DNA from: an uncultured Verrucomicrobiota bacterium
GTDB taxonomy: Bacteria > Verrucomicrobiota > Kiritimatiellia > RFP12 > UBA1067
Reading direction: 5' to 3'
Length of the DNA: 45,999 bases
Assembly: GCA_946610035.1 (NCBI GenBank)
Contig: CAMOCC010000014.1
Coordinates: forward strand, 1 to 45,999
This document shows positions 22,190-31,450 of this stretch, one piece after another (the first letter of the stretch is position 1; the number at the start of each line of letters is the position of its first letter). Below the pieces are notes generated by a model that had not been told where the DNA came from, did no database searches, and saw only the letters and a program-made list of their open reading frames with translations. The translations under genes and the position numbers were made by a program.

Positions 22190-25100
22190 ATGAGATACAT
22201 AGATCTGTTGCATAGGAGTTGCTTAGGCGCCCTTGCTCTGGCGCTTTCGTTCGCTGCGGGCACTGCGCTCGCAGTCGACCTGCCGACGGACTACACGCGG
22301 CTCGACTGGATCGAGTCGGACGCGGCGAACAAGCAGTGGATCGACTCCGGCTATCATCCGCAGTCGACGACGGTCATCCGTGCGTCGATTCTCGCGCGGG
22401 CGAGGAGGTCCGACTGGGCTGTGTTCTTCGGCGTGATGGAGGATGACAAATCAAACAACTCCGTGGTGTTCCGCTATTTCAACAACCCGAATTTCAACGG
22501 AATCTTCTGCAACTCCAACTACACGGAAGCAGGGATCCCCTCCACGGAGAACATGGAGTACGAAGTGGAACTGAAAAGCGGCGCGCTGACTGTCACCGGC
22601 AGTACGGCGACGACAAAGACAATTACCACTGTCAACAACCCGGTTGACGCGCCGATGTACATTTTCTGCAGAAACAACTACCTATCCGCTTCTAATACGT
22701 CTTCGCCGGATCGTCACCAGCCCATGCGCCTTTATTCGATGACGATCAGCGAAGACGATGCTCTGAAGCGTAGCTTCATCCCCTGCATCGATGACAACGG
22801 TGCATACGGACTCTGGGATTCGGTTGAAGGCGTATTCTACGGCAACCAGGGCTCTGGCGCAGATTTCACCGGCGGTGTCATCTACAATGCCGCGGCGAAT
22901 GAGAAATTGACAATTCCGAGCGCTTCTGGAATGGTCGAACTGCGCGGCGCGGATGCCACGACGTCCGAATTCGAGATTGAGTCCGCAGCGGCAGGTGCTT
23001 TTGTCTATGTTCCGAATGATTCAAGGCGCGTCGCGATTGACTCCGCTGAAGCGGGAGTAAGCATCATCGTTCGCAAGGTTCTAGGTTCCAACGCTTCCGT
23101 GACGCTCGCGCTTCCCGCCGGACAGATGATCGAGTCCCTTACGATCGAGGATGGACTCACCGTTTATCTCGAGTCCGGTTCGGTCGGTTCTTTCGAAGGT
23201 ACCGGCAAGCTTGTCGTGCAGGGCGATGTCGGATACGGCATGATTTCGGACGGCATAGACGTCAAGGTCGAGGCGAACGCCTCCATGTCGAACAACATCG
23301 ACAATTCGGTCGCGCAAGTACTGGGCGATCTTCCGGCTCTTTGGCTCGACGCCTCGGACGAGACGACTTTTCAGGAATATACGTACGGCGGAAATACGGT
23401 TCCAGAGGGGACGTTCCCCGGCATCGTAGTCCGCCGCTGGAACGACGTTCGCGGAGGTTCGGATCGTCTCTATGCCGTGAACGCCCGCTCGTCGACCGGT
23501 TCCACCGATGGCGGATTTATCAGGACTATGCCGTATTCGATCACAAATGAATTGAACGGACTCACCGTCCTTTCGTTTGGTACGCGCGGTGAAAGTGTGA
23601 TCGGTGCGAAGGACGAGATCAACACGAGCGGGGCAGGAACCGGAACCGGACATGGCGAGCAGCGCCGCATGATATTCAACAAGCCGATTGCGTCCAAGAC
23701 GATTGTAATGGTCTACGGCTCGCAGGACGGCGGCGGGAGAGGCTTGATCGGAGGTTGGAGGAGCGGCGAAACGGGCGAAGCCAAGAATCCTCTGAGCGGA
23801 GAATCGATTGACCCTTCCGGGCAGGCTACATACTATAATCGCAACAACACAACTACAAACGACACGATACTTGCCTCTGGACGGAGGAATGTTCCGTTCT
23901 GGGTGGACGGTGCTCCTGTCGTGCCAAACGAGACGGCAGCGCTTAATGGCGGCTATCAGATTCTCTCTATGGGCGTTGCGCCTGGCGATTCGCCGCTTGT
24001 GCGGTCTCTCGGCATGGACGATAACTATCAGAACGCCGGTGGACAGCGCTACGGCGAAATCCTTATCTTCACGAACGAGCTGACGACCGTACAGCGCAAG
24101 ACCGTCGAACTCTATCTTGCGAAGAAGTGGGGCCTGACCGCAGGTTTCTCTATTGGGGTGCGTCCTAGGTCCCTTCAAATCGATGAGGGCGGTTCGTTTG
24201 AAACCTTCGACTGTGCGCTGAATTCTCAGCACGGTGCAGGCACGCTCTCCATTGGCGGCTCGCTTGAGGTCGGCGGCGTTTTTGCCGGTTCCGTCGAGAT
24301 TCCCAGCGGTGCGAAACTGATCGTTCCCGCAAGCGGCGACGTTCTGACGGAAGCAGAGATCGACGCAATGACGAGCAAAGTCGCACGTTTTGATCCGGAC
24401 TGCGAGGATGACCTCGAATTCGGCAGTACAGACAACATGGTCCATGCGCTCTTCGATCACGGAAACAAGGATGTCGCAAACACGCCATATCTCCACGGGT
24501 ATTATCGTGACGACAACAATGACCGGCGCCCCACCTATGTCCGTTCCGCCAGAAGCTTTGGACAGCCTGTCCGAGGATGGATGGATCTTAATGCAGATCC
24601 GGCAGGCAAGACGCAGAAGGGAAACAATCTGCGCATCAAGACCGATCACACCAAGGCGATATCCGACAATGGCGACATTATAAAACAGAAGGTGAGGACG
24701 GCGTTTATAGTGATGGACAGCTGCTACGGCGGCGGACTTCCCGTCATAGACGCCGGCAAACCGGACAACACGACAGCGGTCAGGGCGCGTACCTCATATA
24801 AGGATTACACCGCGCCGATTTGGGGCAGCGGAACGTCGGAAGTTCTGACGAACGGTGAAACGAGGATTAACGGCATTGCGGTCGATGGAACGAAAACCGG
24901 TTTCACCGGAGCGCCGGAGCTCTTCTCGTTCACTACGGATGGAAACGACTTCAACGCGGGTGTATTCGGATTCTGGGACGCAGGTTCCGACAAGGCGTTT
25001 GAGGTTCTTGGCGAAATAGTGCTCTTCAACGAAGTGCTTGATGCCGAAACGCGCGGCGGAGTTGAGGCGTATCTTATGAAGAAGTGGCTTGACACGCTTC

Positions 25101-25519
25101 CATCAGGATATGTCGACTGGACGGGCGCGACGGTAGGCGGAGCGGGAACGGTGACGGCAGAGCGTCCGAAGGACCTTCCTCAGTTCGACAACTTCACGGG
25201 GACGCTTGAGTTCACCGCTCCGACGCTTGCCTTCACGCTCGACGGCGCGACGAAGACGGCCATCGACGCGTTCGACATCGGGGATGCGACGCTGAAGCTT
25301 CCGGCGGAAGGCGAGTTTTCGTTCTCGTTCGTCGGCGGGGTATCTAAGATAGGCACCTACACACTCGGTAAATTCGGCTCGATCGATGAGCCTGGGATTA
25401 CGGGCTGGACATGTCCAGTGTTCACTCCTGACGGGAGGTACAAGATCAAGGTCAGGGTGAGCGGCGGAAAACTCGTTGCAGACATCGTTTCCACTGGTTT
25501 TAAAGTCTCAATCCACTAA
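22190..25519 (+). CDS. Large secreted protein with lectin-like (LamG-type) modules
   Basis: The product has 1109 residues from ATG 22190; the track start at 22121 lies inside the operator and is rejected. A signal peptide (ending GTALA) is followed by 'DLPTDYTRLDWIES', paralogous to the protein at 18644 over the first ~200 residues. Two further concanavalin-like modules are suggested by 'LPALWLDASDETTF', 'RYGEILIFTNELTTVQRKTVELYLAKKWGL', and later 'VLGEIVLFNEVLDAETRGGVEAYLMKKW'. The 'LWLDAS...E.I.F...L...YL.KKW' pattern is common in large secreted proteins of PVC bacteria. No enzyme motif is recognised; glycan binding is inferred. It leads an operon with the SGNH/FAD fusion, GH3 and GH2 genes. 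Confidence 0.68.
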   Translation: MRYIDLLHRSCLGALALALSFAAGTALAVDLPTDYTRLDWIESDAANKQWIDSGYHPQSTTVIRASILARARRSDWAVFFGVMEDDKSNNSVVFRYFNNPNFNGIFCNSNYTEAGIPSTENMEYEVELKSGALTVTGSTATTKTITTVNNPVDAPMYIFCRNNYLSASNTSSPDRHQPMRLYSMTISEDDALKRSFIPCIDDNGAYGLWDSVEGVFYGNQGSGADFTGGVIYNAAANEKLTIPSASGMVELRGADATTSEFEIESAAAGAFVYVPNDSRRVAIDSAEAGVSIIVRKVLGSNASVTLALPAGQMIESLTIEDGLTVYLESGSVGSFEGTGKLVVQGDVGYGMISDGIDVKVEANASMSNNIDNSVAQVLGDLPALWLDASDETTFQEYTYGGNTVPEGTFPGIVVRRWNDVRGGSDRLYAVNARSSTGSTDGGFIRTMPYSITNELNGLTVLSFGTRGESVIGAKDEINTSGAGTGTGHGEQRRMIFNKPIASKTIVMVYGSQDGGGRGLIGGWRSGETGEAKNPLSGESIDPSGQATYYNRNNTTTNDTILASGRRNVPFWVDGAPVVPNETAALNGGYQILSMGVAPGDSPLVRSLGMDDNYQNAGGQRYGEILIFTNELTTVQRKTVELYLAKKWGLTAGFSIGVRPRSLQIDEGGSFETFDCALNSQHGAGTLSIGGSLEVGGVFAGSVEIPSGAKLIVPASGDVLTEAEIDAMTSKVARFDPDCEDDLEFGSTDNMVHALFDHGNKDVANTPYLHGYYRDDNNDRRPTYVRSARSFGQPVRGWMDLNADPAGKTQKGNNLRIKTDHTKAISDNGDIIKQKVRTAFIVMDSCYGGGLPVIDAGKPDNTTAVRARTSYKDYTAPIWGSGTSEVLTNGETRINGIAVDGTKTGFTGAPELFSFTTDGNDFNAGVFGFWDAGSDKAFEVLGEIVLFNEVLDAETRGGVEAYLMKKWLDTLPSGYVDWTGATVGGAGTVTAERPKDLPQFDNFTGTLEFTAPTLAFTLDGATKTAIDAFDIGDATLKLPAEGEFSFSFVGGVSKIGTYTLGKFGSIDEPGITGWTCPVFTPDGRYKIKVRVSGGKLVADIVSTGFKVSIH

Positions 25520-25524
25520 TTTCA

Positions 25525-28500
25525 ATGAAGACATACCTGACAACCACGGTGTTTCTTGCCGCAGCGCTAGGGGCGGGGAGCGCATGCGCCGACGGCGGAG
25601 TGCAACCGCTCGACCTCTCCGACATCGCGGCATCGCGCTGCATCGCCGGAAACACTGCGGCGGGAACGCCGTCGCCCTACAGCAACCGTGGTGCGGTGAC
25701 CGCTTTCAACGGAAGCGGGATCGCCGCGGACGGCACTTGCGGCGTGACTGCGGACAACGAGATGTTCATGCTGTCATCGAACGCTTCTGGATCATTCCCG
25801 TGGTACATCCAGGTCGATCTCGGCAAAGTCGTCCGCCTCGACGGCGTGAGGCTCTACAACTTCAACTTCGCAAAGAATGGGACGATCTTCACGGAGCGCG
25901 GCGTCAGGGAGTTCAAGCTGTATGTCTCCACTGGCGACGGATGGAAGACGACGGCAGCCGACATCCAGTCGAACTATTCGCTCGTTCTCTCCAATCGCCT
26001 TGCGCGTGCAACCGGCACTGCCGACTACAAAGGCGAGTATTTCTCGTTCGACAAGCCCGCCGCCGCTCGTTATGTCGCGCTCGTCGCGCTTGACGACTGG
26101 GACGATTCGAAGAATGTCCTTAACTACAACGGCATTTCCGAGATTCAGCTTTTCCCAGCGGAGGATCTGCCGCGCTTTTCCGTCTGTTGCGTCGGCGACT
26201 CGATAACGGAAGGTGCGAATTCTTCCGGGGCCGCGAATAAGTGGACGTACCGCACGTACCTTTCCGCAATGATCGCCGAGAGCGGATTCGGAGACGTGGA
26301 GTGGAAGGGTTCGCATGTTTCGCCGAACTCCGGCAACGATCTTCCGAGCGAAGGCTGGAGCGGACAGAATGCCGAACAGATCGCGAACAAGTACATCGAG
26401 AACGCGGCATCGGATAAGGCTGACGTTCTTCTCCTTCACGCCGGACACAACTACAACGTCGATCCAGATACTGCCAATCCTGCGTACAGGCCAGAGGCGG
26501 AGATAATCGCCGCCGCTACGAACGCTCACGCGCGCATCATCGCCGCGGCTCGCGCGCAGAATCCGAATGTAACTGTCCTTTACGCGAAGGTGATAACGAG
26601 CGGGAAGCTCCCCAAGTACAGCTACATCCCCGCGCTCAACGATGCGATCGGCGCGCTTGCCGCCGAACTGAACACCGCCGCTTCGCCGGTACGCGTCGTA
26701 GATATGGCGGACGGATGGGACTGGACAGTTCACTGCATCGACGACAAGGTTCATCCGACGGAGACCGGCGCGCGGCTCATGGCGTCGAAGTGGTTTGCCG
26801 CGCTTGCGGCGTCGCCGTTCATGAGCGGAACGGATGCGCTCGTCGAGGCGGAGTCGTTTGCGGCGAAGGGCGGATGGGTTGTCGATCCGCAGTTCGTCGA
26901 CGTGATGGGCTCGCCGTATCTTCTCGCGCACGGCATGGGCGAACCTGTCGCAGATGCGGCGACGAGTGTCGAGTTCGGCTTCGGCGGACTCGTCCGCGCA
27001 TGGGTTCGTACCCGCGACTGGACTCCAGACTGGGATGGCGAGAAGCCTGGGCGCTTCCGCCTCGCCGTCGGCGGAACGACGCTTCCGTCGATGCTAGGCA
27101 TTGCGCCTGCCGACTGGGGATGGATTGACGCGGGAATTGTCCGCGTCGAGGCAGGTCCGCAGACTGTCTCTCTTAAGGACCTCACGGGATTCGAGGGACG
27201 CTGTGACGCAGTGTACTTCACGTCCGTCGCCGCGACGAATCCGCCGCCGAACGATGCCGCCTCGCTCGCCGCGTGGCGCGCGGAGAAGCGCGGCGAATCC
27301 GCCGCGCCCGAAGATGTCGTCAATGCCGATCTCGTTGTCGTAGGCGGAGGAATCGCCGGCGTGTGCGCTGCAATCGCAGCGGCGGATGCGGGACTTTCTG
27401 TCGCGATTGTGCATGACCGCCCGATGCTCGGCGGAAACGCTAGCGACGAAATTCGCGTTCGGACGGAGAACGAAGGCGACGAATTTCACTGGATCGTCAA
27501 GGCCGTTAGGAACAACACTAAGAACGCAGAAGACAAGAAGGCCGACGACGCCAACAGACTTGCGGTCGTCGAGTCGTACGGCATCGCCTCGCACCTCGGC
27601 TGGCGCGCGTACGGAGTCGAGACGAACGCGCAGCGGAAGATTGTCGCGGTTGATGCACGGAACATCGAAACTGGCGCGAGGCGCAGGTTCGTCGCGCCGC
27701 TCTACGTGGACTCGACGGGCGACGGTTGGATCGGATACTGGGCGGGAGCTGAATTTATGCTCGGACGAGAGGCGAAGACTGAGTTCGACGAGCCGACGCA
27801 CGGACAGGACGTTGCTGACACGAGTACGATGGGAAACAGCCTCCTCTGGAATACGAAGACAAACGACACTGCCTACGTGTTCCCGTCTGTTCCCTGGGCG
27901 ACGAAGGTGAGCGGAAACCGTGCGGACACCGCAGGCGGCTGGACTTGGGAGGCGGGACTTGATCCTGATGAGGACACAATCTACGACGCCGAGATGCTAC
28001 GCGACCGGCTTTTCCGCGCGATCTACGGAAGCTTCTCCAACACGAAGGCGAAGGCCGGGAACGAGAAGCTCGTCTTCAACTGGGTGCCGTATATCGCAGG
28101 CAAGCGCGAGTCGCGCCGCATAGTCGGCGACTACGTCGTCCGCGAGAAGGACATAATCGACCACCGCCAGTTCGAGGACGCGATTGGAATCGCAACATGG
28201 TCCGTCGACCTTCACCGCAAGGACGGAAACTCGGGATTCATCGCCGCGACGACGCACTACAGGTACGGCAGGTGGTGGATGCCCTATCGTTCGCTTTGCT
28301 GCCGCGACGTGCCGAACCTGTTTCTTGCCGGACGCTGCGCCAGCTACACTCACGTTGCCTTCGGGTCGAGCCGCGTGATGCACGCGGGCGGACAGCAGGG
28401 CGTCGCTGCGGGATATGCGGCTTCGCTCTGCAAGAAGTACGCGTGCTTCCCAAGCGAAATCTACCGCGACGCGGAGAAGACCGTCGAGCTCCAGGCGCTC

Positions 28501-29361
28501 ATCAACAAGAAGAACGAATACACCTGGCCGAAGGTGGAGACTTCGAGGGAGGTTGCGTCCGTCATCGTGGACAATGCGGATGCGTCGGGCGTTGAGATTT
28601 CCGGCGAGTGGCCGGTAAGCAACTACAACTCCGAACGCTATGGAGCGGACTATCTCCACAACAATAAGTTCGCGTCGAGCGATATGTGGGTCAGGTTCAC
28701 TCCGGAGATACCGTCAGACGCGACGTATGTCGTGTCGCTTTTCTGGAACGGAGGCGATTCGCGCGGATCGGCTGTTCCAGTCGAAATCGTCTACGACGGA
28801 GGCGTCGTGACAAACATGGTCGACATGACGCGAAAGTCGTCCGTCTGGAACGCGATCGGCAGATGGCCGTTCAAGAAGGGGAATTCGGGATCTGTACGGA
28901 TTCTAACCAACGGACAGAAGGACAAGACCGTCATCGCAGATGCCGTGAAGTTCGCGATCGTGGAGGAGCTCGATCCGCAGGACATCGACGGGAACGGTTT
29001 GCCCGATGCGTGGGAGCGCAGGCATTTTCTCCAGAACGGCGGAGTCGACCCTGAGGCTGATCCGGACGGCGACGGATTCTCGAACCGCGAGGAGTATCTT
29101 TCAGGGACTGATCCGAACGACGCGGGGTCGCCGCTTTATCTTTCGGATTTTGAAGCGTCCGGAACGCAAATATCGATCACGTGGAAGGGCCTCGCGGGGC
29201 GGACCTACCGCGTGTACAGTTCTGAAACGCTTGATCTCGCGTCGTTCAAGCCTTATGGCGGATTTGTCGAAGGAACGAACGGGGAGATGAAGATTTTGCT
29301 GCAGTCAGCTTCGCCTTCGGCATTTTTCCGCGTCCGCGACGAGACGACGGTGGTGGAGTAA
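25525..29361 (+). CDS. Secreted multidomain fusion: CBM-like, SGNH esterase, FAD oxidoreductase, golvesin-like, TSP3
   Basis: The product has 1278 residues with a signal peptide (ending GSACA). Order: F5/8-type-C-like sandwich (about 30-215; YIQVDLGKVVRLDGVRLYN); SGNH hydrolase (about 218-430) with 'GDSITEG' (Ser226) and 'DKVHPTE' (Asp407, His410); beta-sandwich (about 435-580; VEAESFAAKGGW, MGSPYLLAHGMG); FAD-dependent oxidoreductase starting 'VVVGGGIAGVCAAIAAADAG' (GGGIAG, about 607-612) with 'GNASDEIRV'; golvesin-like sandwich; then TSP3-type calcium repeats (DGNGLPDAWE, DPDGDGFSNREEYLSGTDP). The SGNH part probably removes acyl groups from glycans; the substrate of the FAD part is unknown. 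It starts 5 bp after the previous stop without a clear ribosome-binding site, suggesting coupled translation. Confidence 0.78.
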   Translation: MKTYLTTTVFLAAALGAGSACADGGVQPLDLSDIAASRCIAGNTAAGTPSPYSNRGAVTAFNGSGIAADGTCGVTADNEMFMLSSNASGSFPWYIQVDLGKVVRLDGVRLYNFNFAKNGTIFTERGVREFKLYVSTGDGWKTTAADIQSNYSLVLSNRLARATGTADYKGEYFSFDKPAAARYVALVALDDWDDSKNVLNYNGISEIQLFPAEDLPRFSVCCVGDSITEGANSSGAANKWTYRTYLSAMIAESGFGDVEWKGSHVSPNSGNDLPSEGWSGQNAEQIANKYIENAASDKADVLLLHAGHNYNVDPDTANPAYRPEAEIIAAATNAHARIIAAARAQNPNVTVLYAKVITSGKLPKYSYIPALNDAIGALAAELNTAASPVRVVDMADGWDWTVHCIDDKVHPTETGARLMASKWFAALAASPFMSGTDALVEAESFAAKGGWVVDPQFVDVMGSPYLLAHGMGEPVADAATSVEFGFGGLVRAWVRTRDWTPDWDGEKPGRFRLAVGGTTLPSMLGIAPADWGWIDAGIVRVEAGPQTVSLKDLTGFEGRCDAVYFTSVAATNPPPNDAASLAAWRAEKRGESAAPEDVVNADLVVVGGGIAGVCAAIAAADAGLSVAIVHDRPMLGGNASDEIRVRTENEGDEFHWIVKAVRNNTKNAEDKKADDANRLAVVESYGIASHLGWRAYGVETNAQRKIVAVDARNIETGARRRFVAPLYVDSTGDGWIGYWAGAEFMLGREAKTEFDEPTHGQDVADTSTMGNSLLWNTKTNDTAYVFPSVPWATKVSGNRADTAGGWTWEAGLDPDEDTIYDAEMLRDRLFRAIYGSFSNTKAKAGNEKLVFNWVPYIAGKRESRRIVGDYVVREKDIIDHRQFEDAIGIATWSVDLHRKDGNSGFIAATTHYRYGRWWMPYRSLCCRDVPNLFLAGRCASYTHVAFGSSRVMHAGGQQGVAAGYAASLCKKYACFPSEIYRDAEKTVELQALINKKNEYTWPKVETSREVASVIVDNADASGVEISGEWPVSNYNSERYGADYLHNNKFASSDMWVRFTPEIPSDATYVVSLFWNGGDSRGSAVPVEIVYDGGVVTNMVDMTRKSSVWNAIGRWPFKKGNSGSVRILTNGQKDKTVIADAVKFAIVEELDPQDIDGNGLPDAWERRHFLQNGGVDPEADPDGDGFSNREEYLSGTDPNDAGSPLYLSDFEASGTQISITWKGLAGRTYRVYSSETLDLASFKPYGGFVEGTNGEMKILLQSASPSAFFRVRDETTVVE

Positions 29362-29392
29362 ATATATTCAAATAATGAAACCGAGGACCCAA

Positions 29393-31450
29393 ATGAAGAA
29401 ACACTTGATTATCGGCACGGCCGCTCTGGCCGCAACGCAGCTCTATGCAGTTCCGACGGCCGCGCGCCGTGCGGAGGCTGTCGCTGAGGCGACGAAGATA
29501 TACGAACAGCTCACGCCGGACGAGACCGTGCAGATGGCGATGATGGACAACCCCGAGATCAAGCGGCTGGGATTGCCGCGCTTCCACTGGTGGAGCGAGG
29601 CGCTGCATGGGTACGCACGCGCCGGGCTCGCGACCGTGTTCCCGCAGGCGATAGGAGCGGGCGCGACGTTCGACCCGGACCTCGAGTTTCGCATGGCTGA
29701 CGTCATATCGACAGAGGCGCGAGCAAAGGCGAATCTCTTCCGCGCGCGCAACCAGCGCGGCGGCAACAGGTGCCTCTCGCTGTGGAGCCCGAACGTCAAT
29801 ATGTTCCGCGATCCGCGCTGGGGGCGCGGACAGGAGACGTTCGGCGAGGATCCGTATCTTTCCGGCGTGATGGGTTCGGCGTTCGTCAGGGGCATCCAGG
29901 GGGACGACCCGAAGTACTTCAAGGCCGTCGCCTGCGCGAAGCACTATGCCGTCCACTCCGGCCCCGAGAAGAAGCGCCACGAGTTCAACGTAAATGTCGA
30001 CAAGCGCGATCTATACGAATACTATCTGCCCGCATTCAAGGCGCTCGTCTGCGATGCGGAAGTTGAAAGCGTGATGGGCGCGTATTCCGCGGTCAACGGC
30101 GAGCCGTGCTGCGCGAACTCGATGCTTCTAAAGGACATCCTCCGCAAGGAGTGGGGCTTCAAGGGAACGGTCGTGAGCGATGTCGGAGCCGTGGAGGACA
30201 TTTCCGCAAAGCACCATTTCAAGGCCGACAAGGTCGAGGCGAGCCTTGCGACTATCGCGGGCGGACTAGATCTCTGCAGCGAGGGAACGTACCACCAGCT
30301 GCGCGGTCCGATGAAGGAGGGGAAGATCAAGAAGGAGCTTCTCAAGGATGCCGTCGTAAACATTCTCACGACGCGCGCGCTTCTCGGCGATCTCGACCAG
30401 AATGCAAAGACTCCGTGGGACAACCTCGGAGCGAAGGACATCGCCTCTCCGGCGCACAAGGCGCTAGCGCTTGAGGTCGCGGACAAGTCGCTCGTGCTCG
30501 TCAAGAACAACGGAATACTTCCGCTCGACATGTCGAAGATCAACACGATCGGCGTGTGGGGACGCGCGAGGGACACGAACGTCCTCATGGGCAACTACAA
30601 CGGCGAGACGGACGATCCGGTGTCCGTGCTTTCTGGCTTCCTCCGCGAGGTTGGGCCTGAAATCGTCGTCGAGGAGGGTCATGGCGGAAACGTCACGATT
30701 GCGTGCCTCGGCATTTGCCCGAGCGACGAAGGCGAGGAGCACGACAAGAAGAGCCTCGCGATGTGGAGCAACCTTTCGAACCAGCTCAGGTCCGACCGCG
30801 AGAAGAATCCGAACAAGAAGATCGTCGGCGTCGTGTTTGGCGGAAGCGCGATCGACCTCCGCGAGGCGGCGGAGTTCTGCGACGCGCTTATCATAGCGTG
30901 GTATCCTGGCGAGCAGGGCGGACGTGCGATTGCGCGCGCGATTCTCGGCAAGACGAATCCTGGCGGACGCCTTCCGATAACGTACTGCAAGGACCCCGAT
31001 CAGCTTCCCGACTTCGAGGACTACAGGCTTCCCGGACACAGCTACCGCTACATGGATTCGAACGTCCTCTTCCCGTTCGGATTCGGACTCTCCTACACGA
31101 CGTTCGCATATTCCGACATCCGCATGAAGAAGGGAGCGGACGGTTCCGTCAAGGTCGGCGCGAAGGTCACCAACACCGGCAAGACGGCTGGCGACGAAGT
31201 GGTGCAGCTCTACGTCCGCTCGCCGAAGTCTTCCGGCGACCGCCGCATTCACCATCTCGAAGGCTTCAAGCGCATCACGCTCAAGCCCGGTGAGACGAAG
31301 AACGCGGTCTTCACGCTCACGAAGGAGCAGCTCATGCAGTTCGGGATGGACGGGAAGCAGTCGCTTGCGAAGGGCACGTACGAACTCTTCGTCGGCGGCG
31401 GACAGCCCGGATGCACCGAAAATGTCCTAAGCGCAAAGGTTGACATGTAA
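29393..31450 (+). CDS. Secreted GH3-family beta-glycosidase (beta-xylosidase/beta-glucosidase type), copy 1
   Basis: The product has 685 residues. ATG 29393 is chosen over 29375 because CCGAGG lies 7 nt upstream and it opens a clean signal peptide (MKKHLIIGTAALAATQLYA). GH3 hallmarks are 'WSPNVNMFRDPRWGRGQETFGEDPYL', 'ACAKHYAVHSGPE', 'GTVVSDVGAV' with nucleophile Asp263, 'SLVLVKNNGILPLD', 'WYPGEQGGRAIARAILG', and a C-terminal fibronectin-III-like domain. The 'SPNVNMFRDPRWGRGQE' form is frequent in beta-xylosidase-type GH3 enzymes, but beta-glucosidases overlap. It is a close paralogue of the GH3 at 34721. It is followed with no gap by the LacZ-type gene, whose ATG directly follows this TAA. 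Confidence 0.9.
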   Translation: MKKHLIIGTAALAATQLYAVPTAARRAEAVAEATKIYEQLTPDETVQMAMMDNPEIKRLGLPRFHWWSEALHGYARAGLATVFPQAIGAGATFDPDLEFRMADVISTEARAKANLFRARNQRGGNRCLSLWSPNVNMFRDPRWGRGQETFGEDPYLSGVMGSAFVRGIQGDDPKYFKAVACAKHYAVHSGPEKKRHEFNVNVDKRDLYEYYLPAFKALVCDAEVESVMGAYSAVNGEPCCANSMLLKDILRKEWGFKGTVVSDVGAVEDISAKHHFKADKVEASLATIAGGLDLCSEGTYHQLRGPMKEGKIKKELLKDAVVNILTTRALLGDLDQNAKTPWDNLGAKDIASPAHKALALEVADKSLVLVKNNGILPLDMSKINTIGVWGRARDTNVLMGNYNGETDDPVSVLSGFLREVGPEIVVEEGHGGNVTIACLGICPSDEGEEHDKKSLAMWSNLSNQLRSDREKNPNKKIVGVVFGGSAIDLREAAEFCDALIIAWYPGEQGGRAIARAILGKTNPGGRLPITYCKDPDQLPDFEDYRLPGHSYRYMDSNVLFPFGFGLSYTTFAYSDIRMKKGADGSVKVGAKVTNTGKTAGDEVVQLYVRSPKSSGDRRIHHLEGFKRITLKPGETKNAVFTLTKEQLMQFGMDGKQSLAKGTYELFVGGGQPGCTENVLSAKVDM

